Assembly: GCA_009103225.1 (NCBI GenBank)
Contig: RHPI01001116.1
Coordinates: 763,830-827,829 of the forward strand
Length of the DNA: 64,000 bases
Direction of reading: 5' to 3'
Origin: Chlorokybus atmophyticus
Lineage: Eukaryota; Streptophyta; Chlorokybophyceae; Chlorokybales; Chlorokybaceae
Shown here piece after piece: positions 34,210 to 46,370 of this stretch (position 1 is the stretch's first letter; each line of letters starts with the position of its first letter). Both the position numbers and the translations under genes were made by a program. Below the pieces are notes generated by a model. That model was not told where the DNA came from. It ran no database searches and was given only the letters and a program-made list of their open reading frames with translations.

Positions 34210-37177
34210 CTATTCTCCAACATCTTTCCTGTTCTTGGGGCGCAGCACTTTAGTCAGCTCTGCTACAGTTAATGGTCTGGTGCCTTTGCCGTTTGCAGTT
34301 GGCTTTTGTTGCTCTTGCCGCTGCTGATGCAACTGTTGTGTTGCCATGTATTCGCTGATGTCCCGCAATGCCGCCAACTCCTTAACAGCTTTATACAGGA
34401 CATTGCGCTTGCCGTATTGCTTGCGCATGCGCTCATCGCCGCAACGCCAAGTGGACTTGAACTTGTCATCCAAGTCGCGGAATGCCGGCCCACCATTTAT
34501 GCCCATCGTGTATTCTTGCCACACCGCCACCACGGTTGGTAAGTCAATCTTCATTCTATACTTGGTGGGTACAGAGGTAGTGGCGACAAAAGGTGCTCAT
34601 TGTCGAGTAACGTTATCGCCTGCTGCTGATGATGGATCAGAAGCACGACTGGGATCATTGGCACGTGCGCGTTTGCGTGCCGGTGATGGTGCGGACGGTG
34701 CCTCTTCACGAGCAGCTGTTGATGCCACATCTGCAGGCAAAGACACCCCCATACCGGCACCTAGTTTTCGCACCAAGTCAGCCACAACCTTCACTTCTGC
34801 CTGTGTCGCCGCAAAGCCAGTGTCGATAGCTGTAATGACACGATGGAGCTTGCAGGCGACGTCCACAATGCGGTCTTTAGTCACGGTCATCAATGCGTAG
34901 TTGCCGCGCATGATGTGCGCTAGCTGCGCGACCACAACATTGACCTTAAGAACCATTAAAGGGACAAACACACATTGTACAACATCAAGTCAACCAAGCA
35001 GTTGTGTGTCATACCTACCCGGTCCGGGCAAATCTTCATAATGCGGATTTGCTTCTTGCATAGACTGGTCGTGAGCGGCGACGACGGTGTTGGTTCACGC
35101 ATTGAACTGTGGTGTGTTGAACAGATCGCGATCACAAACTGATAGGTTTGTGCAGCCGTATGTGGTACCGTCGCGCAGCTGAACAACCTCGTTGCGCATG
35201 ATGGCATCCTGATAAGCAATACACAACACTCACGGACTGCACTTGTTGATAAAAATATACACATGCTTACATGTCCGATAACATCTCGCAGATAATCCAA
35301 CATGAGAACATGCTTGTATGCAGCATAGTCTCGTACCTCGTCGGGACCATCGAAGCATCGCTGCAGGAATGCATGTGTAAAGCGTGTGCCAACAGTAATA
35401 CACTGCGACAATTGGTTGCATGTTGCGAAGCAAACACCTCTCAGAGTGAGCAAGTTATGTGCAAAGAAAATCCAACAAAAGGTACCTGCATGACAGAGGC
35501 AAGATGCTCCTTCAAATGTGGAAAGATGCACTTACGGATGTTGTCGGGTAAGGGAAACCGTGACCGGGCAAGCACATGCTTATGCTCGTGACTCTGATGC
35601 CCATAACCCGATATTACAGCACAAGTACCCACATGGAGCTGTGTCACATTTATTGAAGTGCTCGTTGTTCCACCGCCCATTTGGCTTGATGCCCTCCTCA
35701 CTTGCCCTATTAACTCAGTGCAAAATTGTGCACATCATGATAATGGCGCAAAATAGTGCAAACTCAACCGGCATTCATGGCTTGCTGACTCGCTTCTTGC
35801 GCGGGGCATGTACTTTGGCGCGGCCGGTGACGATGCCACATTTTCTAAATGCTTCGCAGGAGTTCAAGTATTGGGTTTGTAACTGATAGACTTTTCAGTC
35901 CTCTCCTTAGGAAACAATGGCTCACCATACCTGGATACATTAACAAATAAGCATTGTATGCAAGCATGGTGCTATGCGCATGCCCGACCAGAATTGTCGC
36001 GATTCAAAAGAAGGAAATGGGCGTTGCGCGATGTGGTACTTGTGGAAGAATGTGAATGCCAGCGCATTGTGCATGTCGCATATGGGATTCCAACGTCGCA
36101 ACCCTCCGAAGTATTCAACATTGCCAATCTGCACACCAACATAATGAAATGGTTGTAACAGAAGTTGTACATGATTAAAGCTTAAGTCTTCTAACAAAAT
36201 GCAAATGCACACCTTATTCATTTTGCCATTGCGCAATACAAAGCAGAGTATCACGCCTTGATCAGGTCCCAAGCACCGAGTCCCCACATCATACTTGTAC
36301 AGGTCGCATTCTTCTGCTGCCCGGACAGCATCACCGCGCGATAGACAAGTATAACGCATTGCCAGATCCAACCTGCGCACGCAGAAAGAATCTGCCAATG
36401 TCGACGGTGACACTCCTCTTGATATACAATGTCTACAAGTTTGCAACCCCGCAACATAGCAGAGGGCATAGCAACTGCCGAGCTCTCAACGCAGCGGCTT
36501 GCTTCGCAATGTTGGTAGTGTTTGCACTTTTGTGAAGCCAATACTCGTTCATGCTCTGATACTGAGCAGGTGTGTAACTTTCTGCAGCCGTCGCAGCTAA
36601 TCAATCCTTAAACTCCCTGGTGGTATAAGCAGATCATACTATTGACTTCAAGACAAGCATCAAACTTTGTGCAATCAAAATGACACTTACAGTTTGGCGG
36701 TTGCTGATATACTTTGCCGTGCGGTCTGCAGGATTCGTTGGATGATGGGAATGCTGCGCAAGTTAATTGTATAGAGCCATTGCCGTCTTGCATTGCCTGG
36801 TCTTTTGCGGCGTCCTGCAAACTCTTCATGCAGTTCTCCAACTTGTTCCATGCCCACTCGTGGTGCTCAGTCATGAAGCGTTCCACAATGCTTGCTTCAA
36901 TGCGCATGGACAGTTGATGGCGAGTGTACCACTCCTACAATTGTTCTATTCGTGAGACATTCAGATCCATAACAGTTCGCACTTGCCATTGTCTAGCATT
37001 ACAAGTCTATACCCTCATACAATCGCAGTCCTCACTAATATTTCACACTAGTATTGGCCGGGCGTTCTTTTTGTTATCGGTTCAATATATCTGTCACTGT
37101 TGGCACACGCGGTGCACAATTGCGGGATGAAGGCATCTCGCGCTCCTCTGCTTTTTCAGCTTCTTGCTCGCTGCTCA
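34210..37177 (-). pseudogene. Crypton-like tyrosine recombinase with GCR1_C domain, decayed
   Basis: Minus-strand exon-like blocks resemble the CBF3/Ndc10-like (DUF3504) tyrosine recombinases of Crypton elements. A possible start lies near 37,177. A block at 36,230-36,390 reads MRYTCLSRGDAVRAAEECDL then GPDQGVILCFVLRNGKMNK. One at about 35,960-36,150 reads NVEYFGGLRRWNPICDMHNA. One at about 35,780-35,890 contains AFRKCGIVTGRAKVHAPR, matching the region around the catalytic His-x-x-Arg. One at 35,255-35,370 follows. The 3' block (34210-34570) reads VVAVWQEYTMGINGGPAF, typical of the GCR1_C DNA-binding domain. Stops (TGA at 35,095-35,097 in FNTPQFNA*, and one shortly after the HAPR block) suggest decay, though mis-read introns could explain one. 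No element ends were identified, which is normal for Cryptons. Confidence 0.5.
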
Positions 37178-38485
37178 TGTTGACCTGCAACCCGAGATGG
37201 CATTACAAATTGTCCTGCAGTACAAGACATTACAGCAGAAGGCAAGGCTTGCCATGAACGCTTACTTGTATGCCGCCAGCCATGGATGCCAATGCCGCCA
37301 AGGGCAACCACACAGAAGTTGCATTGAATGCAGATTGCTTGGTCACTTGTGTTGACAGCGCTTGCGCAGCAGCTAAGGTGAAAGCAGGCAGATGCGCGAT
37401 TGAGAGAGACTTGGAATCTCTCCATCGATATGCCCTTTGTCCAACAACTTCGTAACCGCTGCAAACTCAATGCCGTCCTCAAAAGCCTTGGACACGTGCA
37501 GCCCTTGCAAGCTGCTTAGGATTCTCACATGACGCAAAGCCATGCGCCAGGCCGTGATCATGCATTGATGCATTGCAATAGTTAGCAATTGGTGCAGCAA
37601 GTGCAATGACAACTACACATGCGACAGAATGCATGCGCAGTAGTTGCAGATGTATACACATATAGAAGAGACGCAGTAGCTGCTGCTGCAGACATTTCAC
37701 ACTCCTATGCTAAACAGCTGCGCAATCGCAGACACACGTATACGCACACATGCCACACCAGGCGCGCAAGCAACACACGTGCACACAACCGTCTGCTGAC
37801 CTGTTTGAAGCCTGTGCGCGGAGATGTTGAAGCCCACTAGTCAACCTTCAACACGCTTTGCATGACCTACACCGCAGCATCAAGGACTTGATGCACTGAA
37901 GTTGACACCGCAACACATGCCTGCAACTGTTGCCACAATAATTGGCTTGTAGCAGCAAGTACCTGACTTGCATCCTGGCAGACAAAGCTCCTCTCTGCTG
38001 ACTCTGCCACTGCGCCACCCGGTCATTTGCAAAGCACAAGTTGGCCATCAGGGCATGCTGTAGGCTCCGAGCGGCCGCTGACCAAACGAGACATATGCAC
38101 GCATTTTTGAACAGTTTTGTCACTGACAAGCACACAAGCGCACAACGCAGTCGCTACTGCTGATAGTCACACGCCTATGCTAAACGCACACATAAGAGAC
38201 ACAAACATGCACACAACGATGTCGTTAACTCGGAAACTATTGATGCTAGTGCAATCTCACATGCCACACGCGCACACACACATGCACACATGCACAAGTC
38301 AAGCAAAACGTCGGTGTGTGCGTGTGTGTGTGTAGTCAAAGACATAGTCAGATGCACTCTAGAACAGACACACGCACCTGAGACCAACACACATGCACAG
38401 ACAAGCATTGTATCAATCAACGAGCTGGTGAACAGGAAAAAAATAAGGGATAAAACACAGTAAACTAACCAGTGCCGCCGCTTCA
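37178..38485. other. Gene-free region with CA/GT-rich stretches
   Basis: This is mixed-composition DNA with no recognisable product on either strand. It could include 5' sequence of the Crypton-like gene. Short CA/GT-rich words are common at 37,700-37,800 and 38,150-38,340. Confidence 0.35.
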
Positions 38486-38508
38486 CCCTAACCCTAACCC
38501 TAACCCTC
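38486..38508. repeat. Interstitial telomere-like repeat
   Basis: Three and a half units of CCCTAA. On the other strand this is TTAGGG, the metazoan/fungal-type telomere unit also seen in some algae. It is too short and too far from a sequence end to be a telomere. Confidence 0.8.
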
Positions 38509-38623
38509 TACCCACTACCGGGTACACTATCACCACGGATGGCTCTGCCGCCGCCGCTTTCTTCTCCTCCCCCGCCGCTAGCAACGCCGCGGCCGCTGCC
38601 AGCAACGCCACAGAGTAAAATTG

Positions 38624-38720
38624 CTGATATCAGAGCCTCAGGAGGAGCTCGATATTACTAACTTACAACTGATATCCGAGTCTCAGGAGAAGCTCGATAT
38701 CAGTGACTTATGACTGATAT
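38624..38720. repeat. 45-bp tandem repeat, two copies plus a partial
   Basis: Units start at 38,624, 38,669 and 38,714 with CTGATAT and contain CTCAGGAG.AGCTCGATAT. Just downstream (38,760-38,905) are small perfect hairpins of GAGACGCT and several GGACCAGG/CCTGGTCC words. Confidence 0.75.
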
Positions 38721-39421
38721 AAATTATGGTTAGGTTAGGGACTTATTACGTCCCATACACTGACCGACCGACAGAGACGCTGAGCGTCTCGGCCACACAT
38801 AGCACACTGTCTCGTGAGACGCTTTGCATTTGGAGGTACGTATACGGACCAGGCAGTCCTGGTCCGCGGGGTACGGACCAGGTATGGTCCGCCGGGTCCG
38901 TGAAAGGACCATATATGGTTATTGAACGTCAAGCCGTGTGTCCTTGAGACTGCGTGCAGAGTTCAACCACACTTAAACTGTAGACATAAGGGGATTCGTT
39001 ATGTAACAGATCGCACGTATGTAGGTGCTTTTGGATTGCGAACAACGTTCAGCACATGTGCTGCCTTGTATGCATAATGTACTTTGATTAAACTTTATCC
39101 TTGAGGGTGTTAGACATCATTGTGTGGAATACATCGCTTTTTCTCACCGTGCCTATGTGAGTCTCATTTATTGTGATATGTTGCCGTGTGGCAGTTTCGT
39201 GTGTATCATAAACTCTACTATAATTTCAACAATAACTGATACATTGACAGAGGTGCAAAGAAAAATTGTGGCACTGTAGAAGTATAGGTATAAAGTTGTT
39301 TCAACATACTGTGCAACCCACTTCATACACAAAATCATACAACTTGGCCGCAACAGCTGCTTGCTATATCGCACACTACTTTTGGTGTGCGTTCCTTGCA
39401 TGCCTACGGGACAGGAGAAAT

Positions 39422-39712
39422 GTCCGCTATGTACAATGTATCATACAGTGTATGGGTGCATGTTCCTTTGGTGCAACGGATTCAGCCAACATTGATAAGC
39501 GACATACAACTTGAGCACATCTTGCACTGACTATGCATGCGCGTAAGGCTTGCAACTACTAGCAACTTCGGCTATGTCCGCTATGTACAATGTACCATAC
39601 AGTGTATGGGTGCATGTTCTTTTGGTGCAACGGAGTTAGCCAACATTGTTAAGCAACATACAACTTGAGTACATCTTGCAATGACTGTGCATGCGTGTAA
39701 GGCTTGCGACTA
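39422..39712. repeat. Direct duplication, period 154 bp
   Basis: Two diverged copies of about 137 bp start at 39,422 and 39,576 (GTCCGCTATGTACAATGTA), separated by a short spacer. Neither encodes a recognisable product. Confidence 0.8.
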
Positions 39713-41516
39713 TTTTGCCACAATATTTATGACATATGAAGGTGGAGAGTCGGAGCATTGGCTGCGGCGGTGCCGTGCTTTGCAGTCTGCGTGCACAACT
39801 GCGAAATATAAGCGCTCGCATGCACTTGGTCATTACGAGTCCCTAGCGGTGAGTGAATACTTATGTGGGCATACAAGGAGCGACGTTGCGCAGCGTTGAG
39901 TGAGCTGCTGACTCGCCCACTTTTACACTCACTGCCTTGCTCACTTACTCACTCACCACATATTTGCCTAACTCGTTTATTCAGCAAGCAACCACTTATG
40001 AACACATTCACACTTGCAATCACTTACGCATCCGCTGTTTTGATGCTGACCTACTCATAAACACTCGTGCTCACCCATACAATCACTCATGTATCAGCTC
40101 TTGCAGCGAGTCAGTCAGCAGACCAGTGCATGAGAGCGTGGGTGCAGACATGAGGCAGAAGTGTGTGATCCAACTAATTCATGAATTATGTGGCAAATGA
40201 ATGAGCTGTTAAGCAAGGAGTTGAACAGGAGTCCAGCAAATGTTCAGGCACCAACGAATGTGTGTGCAAGACACAGCACATAGAGCACGCACATGTCAAG
40301 ACACGTATGAGCGTGTACGCACTTATGAGCGTGGATCAATGCAAGTACACTAAACGCTGCGGGACACCCAACACAACTAGTGTAGAGACATGCGCGCGCA
40401 CACACAACCGGGTTGCGGCCACAACCTATCCAAAGCAACCCAAGTTAATAAAATAACTTGATGCTTGCTTGTCCCCTCACACGCACCTTACTCTTGGCGA
40501 GCTTAAGGATCTTTTTACTCACACCCCGCACACACTCCACCACCGAGTCCTCACACAAGACTGTGAAATCCAACCATTTTAACGGCTTCACTGTGTACAC
40601 ATGGGATCACGTGACTGCGTGGGCGTGCGCGATTGTGAGCATGCGTGCATATGACTCCATTGCATTGTCCTAAGATTGGATTACGCGTACAGAGTTTGTG
40701 CAAGCACCTAGCGCAACAATTTGAACAGACACGCCTGTGTATGCTTGCACTGGCCGGATGCGATGCGCCCGGCACACAACAATTCCTTGCAATTAACTCC
40801 TTGCGGTGTGCAAATACATGCCCTACTTCCGACTTGCATTCACCAACCACTGGCTTCCTCAGCGCGGCAGGGCCGCGTTTGGCACATGTAATACTACCGC
40901 TTGCGGCAATGTGTTATATACTAGTATGAAACATTGTCACACCAAGCTACGTACTGTCATCCCTGCAGCAATACTTCAACAGCAAATGGCATCATGCATG
41001 CGGCTAGCACATGTGCAACAGCAAATGAGTTAGCTTGGCGACGTGCTGCAGTACATGTACTGCAACAGCAAATTTGAAGTATACACTACCAAGATCACCT
41101 TGTTGTTGCAAATGGCTGCAGCATTGCTGCAATGCACAGCTGTGCATTGCAGACTGCATGTCAAGTACACACCCCTGCAGTCATAAGTGAGTGCAGTGAC
41201 ATTAACTACTTTTCTACTCTCTACTAACAGCAAAATCGTCACACCAAGCTATGTACTGTCATCCCTGCCTATCGTTGCACAAGCATACTCACATGCATGT
41301 CAGCAGCATGCAAACACGCCTACACAACTACACTGCCGCAGCTGCCAGCACAGCGTCCGCTTTCGCTGTTGGCGCCGCCGTCTGGACCGGACCCCAGCCT
41401 GGTACTGCCGCTACGATTGCCGCCCCCCGCTCCAGGATGGTGATGCCCTGGGCGCGCTGCAGCGCGCATGACACGCGCTGCCGGTACAGAGCCAAGTAGC
41501 CCACTAGCCTGCGCAA
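39713..41516. other. Gene-free region with small repeats
   Basis: No exon was recognised. A 30-bp phrase (CACACCAAGCTA..TACTGTCATCC) occurs at about 40,938 and 41,239. The words GCAACAGCAAATG recur at 40,975-41,075. A 26-bp perfect palindrome lies at 41,127-41,152. Confidence 0.4.
41127..41152. repeat. 26-bp perfect palindrome
   Basis: Centred between 41,139 and 41,140 (GCACAG|CTGTGC) with no loop. No function assigned. Confidence 0.85.
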
Positions 41517-42135
41517 TTACAGGTCACGTGCAGCCAGTGCCCTCCTAGCGCATGTGTCGATGACGTCGTGAAAACTCTGGCCCAGGGTGCCGTGCGTCTC
41601 GGCGGCGAGGGGATGGAAAGTGTCGGCGGCGGGGTGATCGTTGTATTTCCGCCGCTTCGCCTGTTCCGCCGCCTTCGCTGCACCTCCCGGTTGCTCGCAT
41701 GCGGTGATTGTGACATCCGAGAGCATGCGCGTATCTCGACCGGGTTTAGAGGCCACCAAGTCCACCCGCCTCCCCCTCGTCTCACCCGGCAGTATCGGCA
41801 TAAAACCGCTCTGCTCCCTACTGACCGAAAACTCTGCGTCACGCATCACACCATATACCTCATCGCGCAACGCGTCATGCGTTGCCGTGCGGCACCTCCC
41901 CAAGGGGCAGCGGAGTAGGTGCGCGCCCTCGCCCGTGAGCGGCCCCCCGCATAAGCAGTGCTCGACGTTGACCAACAGTGGGTGCGGTAGTCCTAGCAGC
42001 GTCCTGAGCGCGGTCCGGAAGATGTCGGCGGAAATGCGTAGTGCCGGGAAAAATGGCAAGGCCGACAGCCATGTGCCAGCACCGACACCCGAAGCTGATT
42101 GGCGCCGCGCCCTGTCGGTGATAGTCGCGGAGTGA
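41517..42135 (-). pseudogene. LINE ORF2 C-terminal fragment
   Basis: About 205 codons are open on the minus strand without an ATG. The product resembles the region after the reverse transcriptase in many plant and algal LINE-type elements: FRTALRTLLGLPHPLL, a C-x-C-G-G...GEGAHLLRCP zinc-knuckle-like block, HDALRDEVYGVMRDAEFSVS, RRVDLVASKPGRDTRMLSDV, then FHPLAAETHGTLG. The reverse transcriptase itself is absent. 5' truncation is usual for LINEs. Open frame over the whole fragment suggests limited decay. Confidence 0.65.
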
Positions 42136-43066
42136 CATTAACTGAACACATTTGCTGCTACTGAATGCTACTGTTTTTGGTGACCGTGGCAACATGCATG
42201 CGCAAACCCTGTTTGTAATTGTCTTCACCATAACAGCTGATGGTTTCAAACAAGTGTTGGACCCAGTTCGATAACATCACACAATCAATGCATGGCCTAG
42301 CAGTAACAGCGCATAGGTCTAGACACACGCCCATGTGGGCAGCCAAGGAGCTGGAGCTGGAGTCACCTTCCTTGCCCCGCCTGTAGGTGATTACCAACTG
42401 CATATTGACTGCTGCATGTCCAATGGGGTAGAGGCAGTAGATTAGCGTGCTAGTAGTAGCCCGGTGGTCAACTAATTGTCATTTGTACGACACCTTGCAT
42501 GTGTTGCTGCGTGCTGACGGAACCACACGTTATGCATGCGCATGCATGTCCTGCATTTGATGTACACTTGACATGCATGCAGTATGAGCTGAAATTACCT
42601 GCACATAACTTACGCATACATTGCGAACCAGCCATAGCCGGTGACATTGTTGTTGGAATGTCTAGCCTTTCTTGCTGTTTAGTACAAGTACAGTACGGTA
42701 CAAGTACAATGGTGCAATATCACATGCACAATACTGCTGATCATTGATGCAAGCGGACATGCAAACTCGCATGCAAGTGAAATGGCAACAGCGGACACCG
42801 CAGAAGACACTACCACGACAGCCACAACACAGCGTTAAGGAGCTCGCGTTCAGGCCACGGTGAGAGTAAGAAGACCATCACACCATCACCATCAATACTC
42901 CCACGGACAGTGTACCAACTTCACAGCCATAAACATCCACGGAAGAGGAGTGCTAGGACGCTTGATGACCAATACAGCCTCAAAATGGTGGCTGCAAAAC
43001 ACAAAAGATCAATAAATAAAACACGACACATCGACATATCATTCCAACTACATGCTTCAAGCATAC
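42136..43066. other. Region between the LINE fragment and the disrupted exon
   Basis: On the minus strand, a stretch from about 42,989 down to a TGA near 42,896 follows a TGCAG acceptor and is open in one frame. It could be a last exon of the disrupted gene, but its phase does not match the donor at 43,066. Nothing else was recognised. Confidence 0.3.
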
Positions 43067-43161
43067 CAGTTCGTTATACTTCATGTGAACTTGCAGGCCA
43101 AAGGTCATTCCAATGCACTCCAGCATGCGCATCTGCCCCCTATCCAACTTGTCTTCAAAGA
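43067..43161 (-). pseudogene. 3' part of a host exon split by the retroelement
   Basis: Together with 50,321-50,347 and after removing one copy of the AAAGA duplication, this forms a 117-nt, 39-codon open exon. It runs from a CAG acceptor (just above 50,347) to a GTATGC donor (43,066-43,061). Residues include NIFEDKLDRGQMRMLECIG and QVHMKYNEL. The product is not recognised. The exon is open in frame with splice sites at both ends only when the element is removed. A second frame is open over part of it, so the coding call is moderate. Confidence 0.5.
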
Positions 43162-43665
43162 TGTCACGAATTGGGATGAATTGTGACAGACCTTACTCAT
43201 GGTAGTGTCTTTTACTACCATAGCCTAGTGGTCGGGCCCCAATTGTTACAATGGTAACGGAGCTTGACGTCTAAGGTTCAATGCCCGTAGGGGACTGAGG
43301 CAGATCTAAGGCAAAAACAAAAACATTTGGGGCGGCTTGCCCTAGGCTGGGCGCGGGATCACGACCTGCGCGCCGAGCCAGTTCAACCTAAGGCCGCGTG
43401 AGCGGTCGCGCTGCCATGGCAGGTCGCGCGGTGAGGATGGCCATTCGGTCAACACCGTTCATGGGCCGCATTCAACAGGCCGCGGGCAGACCAATCGTGG
43501 TACGGCCGCAAACACGGCGACGTGGGCTAGTGTCTCCTTGGATTATGAGGAACTCATGGGTTAAATTGGGGAGGAATGTCACGAATTGGGATAAATTGTG
43601 ACAAACCTCACTCATGGTAGTGTCTTTTACGACCATAGCCTAGTGGTCGGGCCCCAACTGTTACA
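43162..43665 (+). mobile_element. TRIM copy 2, forming the 5' end of the chimera
   Basis: 504 bp, homologous over its length to the copy at 29,431. The repeats are 43162-43250 and 43577-43665 (89 bp each), differing at about five positions, so this copy is older or less constrained. A box (TAGCCTAGTGG) is kept; the B box is altered (GGTTCAATGCC). It lacks its own matching target duplication: the left flank is AAAGA and the right flank ATCTT. Confidence 0.88.
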
Positions 43666-43792
43666 ATCTTTCGCTCTGGCAGCTGCCCCGGCAGCGGCGG
43701 CGGCGGTGGCGTTGGCTGGCTAGTGGTGGTGTTGGGGTAGGGGATGAAAAGGGGGCGGTAGCACCCCTCCTCCTTACAGTTGGTATCGGAGC
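43666..43792 (+). repeat. Truncated 5' LTR and primer-binding site of the chromovirus
   Basis: 43666-43778 matches the last part of the 3' LTR (50,212-50,320), including the GGCGG-rich stretch and the CTCCTTACA end. TGGTATCGGAGC follows two bases later and resembles the plant retroelement site complementary to initiator tRNA-Met (TGGTATCAGAGC). Confidence 0.85.
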
Positions 43793-44595
43793 ACGAGCGG
43801 CAAGGGGCCTGTGGGAGGGGCGGCGGCAGGCTGCAGGGGCGGCGGCAGGCGGCGGCAGGCGGCAGCGACGTTAAACTAGGGGTAGCTAAAGTGTTTTATG
43901 TTTTAACTATAATACTTAAACGCTGCTGCTGGTGCCTAGCCTAGCCTAGCCTAGCCTAGCTTGCCATGCCATGCATGCCATGCCTAGCCTAGCATGCCTG
44001 TCATAGTCTAGTTTGTTATTGTGTGAAGGGAGCCGGCCATTCATGCATATCCTGAAGCATTGCATTGCAGCACAACACATAGTAAACATACATTGATTGT
44101 ATTATATTGTGTGTGTACCACCACGTGGATTCGTGGTGGTGTAAGGGTTTTTCTATTAATTTGGAAATTCCCTTGGGGGGGGGGCAGTTCGGTGGCAACA
44201 TCGACTGTCTCAGTGCCGCCATTTTGTGCGGTGAGGCCGCCAGAATTTTTTGAGCGGCCGATATCAAACTCACCATTCACAACTGGTCGATATCGGCCTG
44301 TAAGGTCGATTTCACGAGATTTTGGCACCCTGTGTGTCAATCACAGTTGTGAATTGTGCTGGGTTGTACAAAGTGAAAACTTTGAGAAATCATAAATCGT
44401 GAACCGTCACGTGGATTCGCGCACGGTTTGTTGCAAAGTGAGTGTCTAGTTGAGAGGTGTGTGGAGAGCTCTTTTGGGGCTGTATACTCCACCGTAACGC
44501 CTCAAAACTTGACGAGACAAAATCATTAGATTTTGCATGTATTGCAGTGCACAATCTGAGTACTTGTGCACTTGCTAACGGCTGTCTTTGGGCAG

Positions 44596-46059
44596 ATGTC
44601 TGACCAAGGAGAGGGAGGTGAGAAGTACTTTACCGTCCCTACCTCATCGTCATCATACGAACCATCAAGTGATGACAAAGTGAGAGACTCGGACACGAGT
44701 GAGAGCTACAAGCTCACTGAGAGTGACAAGGAGGAAGCTGCGCAGGATAGCGAAGCTTCTCCCGATCAATCTACTCAGAGTGGGCCAGCTACAATGGACA
44801 CACAGCCTGTCATTGGTGGGGCTACTGAGAAGTATGCGCGAGAGCGCAAAGCCTTGATCGATGCTCACCCACAGCTTCGTCAGGAAGTGTGGGATGCATG
44901 GGCACTAAAGGTTCGTGATGGCTATGCAACAGATTTTGCCACTCTCCCTCGCGCAAGCAAGAAGATGGTGATCCGCATGATTGAGCACGAGTTGACGAAC
45001 AATGTTCCGCCACTCGTGCGCGGTGATCCGAAGGTGGCTGCTCTGATGGCTGTTTACGATAGGCCGCTCCCATACGAAGGGAAGCGGATGGCGTTTGAGG
45101 CCTTGGCCAATTTTATGGTTGAAACGCAGCAGCGCTGCAAGGATGTGTTCTGGTTTTTGGGACCTGACTTGGAGAACAAGTTGGTTGCTCCAGTAAAATT
45201 GGAGGCACGCCTCGACTCGATGCAGGCGGAGTTGGTGGCGTTGCGCCAACAGGCGGCGGGTGCTACGTCATCGGTTGGTGCATCAGTGGGGCTGCCAGTT
45301 ACGGCATTAAATAAACTGGAGAAGTTCAAGCCTAACGGCAGTGTGAACATCCACGACTGGGTAGTGACTGTTGAACATTATCTGACAGCACTAAAGCGCC
45401 CGGTGAGTGAGCACGTTGCGGTTGCTGAGTTGCTGATGCCATCTGATGCTCTCGCCGAGTGGGCGAGACAGACAGAGAACGGTGCTGCCAAGACAGTCGA
45501 AGCACTGTTCCAGTTTCTGACGGAACGTTATGGTGGCATGGATCCGGCTACTCAAGCTCGCAACAAGCTCATGAAGTTGCGACAGAATGGTCGGGCAGCT
45601 TCAGCCTATCTGCAGGAGTTTCAAGCGTTGGTGGGTCGTGCTAACAGCGGCCTCATGCCCATGGACAAGGCCGAGCAGTTTGAGTTGTACAAGCGCGGCT
45701 TGGATGCGCGTGTGCGCGATATGCTGCAATACAACACTGTGACGGGGCTTCCTTGGGTTCCTAACAACTTGGCACAACTACAGAAGTTGAGCGTGTATCT
45801 GTTTAGTGATGACGCAACAGTGCAGGACAAGTCACAAGTGACAGAAACTGCCAAGTCGCAGGGGGTTGGAGGAAAGCGTTACTCTCAGCCAAGTGCGCAT
45901 GTGGCGAAGAAAACAAAGATGTTCGCGCCTCGTACTGGTGCTACGTCTATTGGTGGTGCAGCTACTGCGGCTCGCACCTGTTTCATCTGTCATCGACCTG
46001 GCCATATCGCAAAGAACTGCCCGACCAAGGGGAAGGGCAAGGCCAAGAAGGTTGAATAG
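44596..46059 (+). CDS. gag: Ty3/gypsy Gag polyprotein
   Basis: Structural capsid-nucleocapsid protein of the retrotransposon, 487 aa from the ATG at 44596 (an upstream in-frame ATG at 44566 would add 10 aa). The N-terminus is acidic and Ser-rich. The middle has a retrotransposon Gag capsid region (FKPNGSVNIHDWVVTVEHYL, then FQFLTERYGGMDPATQARNK). The C-terminus has one CCHC zinc knuckle, CFICHRPGHIAKNC, followed by a lysine-rich tail. The frame is intact, unlike pol. Confidence 0.9.
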   Translation: MSDQGEGGEKYFTVPTSSSSYEPSSDDKVRDSDTSESYKLTESDKEEAAQDSEASPDQSTQSGPATMDTQPVIGGATEKYARERKALIDAHPQLRQEVWDAWALKVRDGYATDFATLPRASKKMVIRMIEHELTNNVPPLVRGDPKVAALMAVYDRPLPYEGKRMAFEALANFMVETQQRCKDVFWFLGPDLENKLVAPVKLEARLDSMQAELVALRQQAAGATSSVGASVGLPVTALNKLEKFKPNGSVNIHDWVVTVEHYLTALKRPVSEHVAVAELLMPSDALAEWARQTENGAAKTVEALFQFLTERYGGMDPATQARNKLMKLRQNGRAASAYLQEFQALVGRANSGLMPMDKAEQFELYKRGLDARVRDMLQYNTVTGLPWVPNNLAQLQKLSVYLFSDDATVQDKSQVTETAKSQGVGGKRYSQPSAHVAKKTKMFAPRTGATSIGGAATAARTCFICHRPGHIAKNCPTKGKGKAKKVE

Positions 46060-46370
46060 GATTACGCCATGACTGATGTAGATGTGGTTGATAACCAGTT
46101 GCTTGTACTAGTAGCAAACTGGTTTGCTGAGCTGTCTCAGGTGCATGTAATGACACATGCATGGCAAGCACATAGCGAATTGCCGCTTTTTGATATTGAA
46201 AAAGTGGAAGAGAATGCTTGTGTGTTGGTACATGTTGAGTTTAACATGCTTACTGAAGTGCACACTTTAACTAAGCTGCAAAGTAAGCACAGAACCTTGA
46301 GTGTTGTGGTAATGGTGCCTATGAGTATAAGTATCATGGCCTATGGTTAAAACACACTCGAGGGGGGACT
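46060..46370 (+). other. gag-pol junction
   Basis: This 311-nt stretch lies between the Gag stop and the first protease-like codons. It has a small ORF (46069-46350) without recognised domain. The linking mechanism (frameshift, readthrough or separate start) cannot be told because pol is damaged. Confidence 0.4.
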
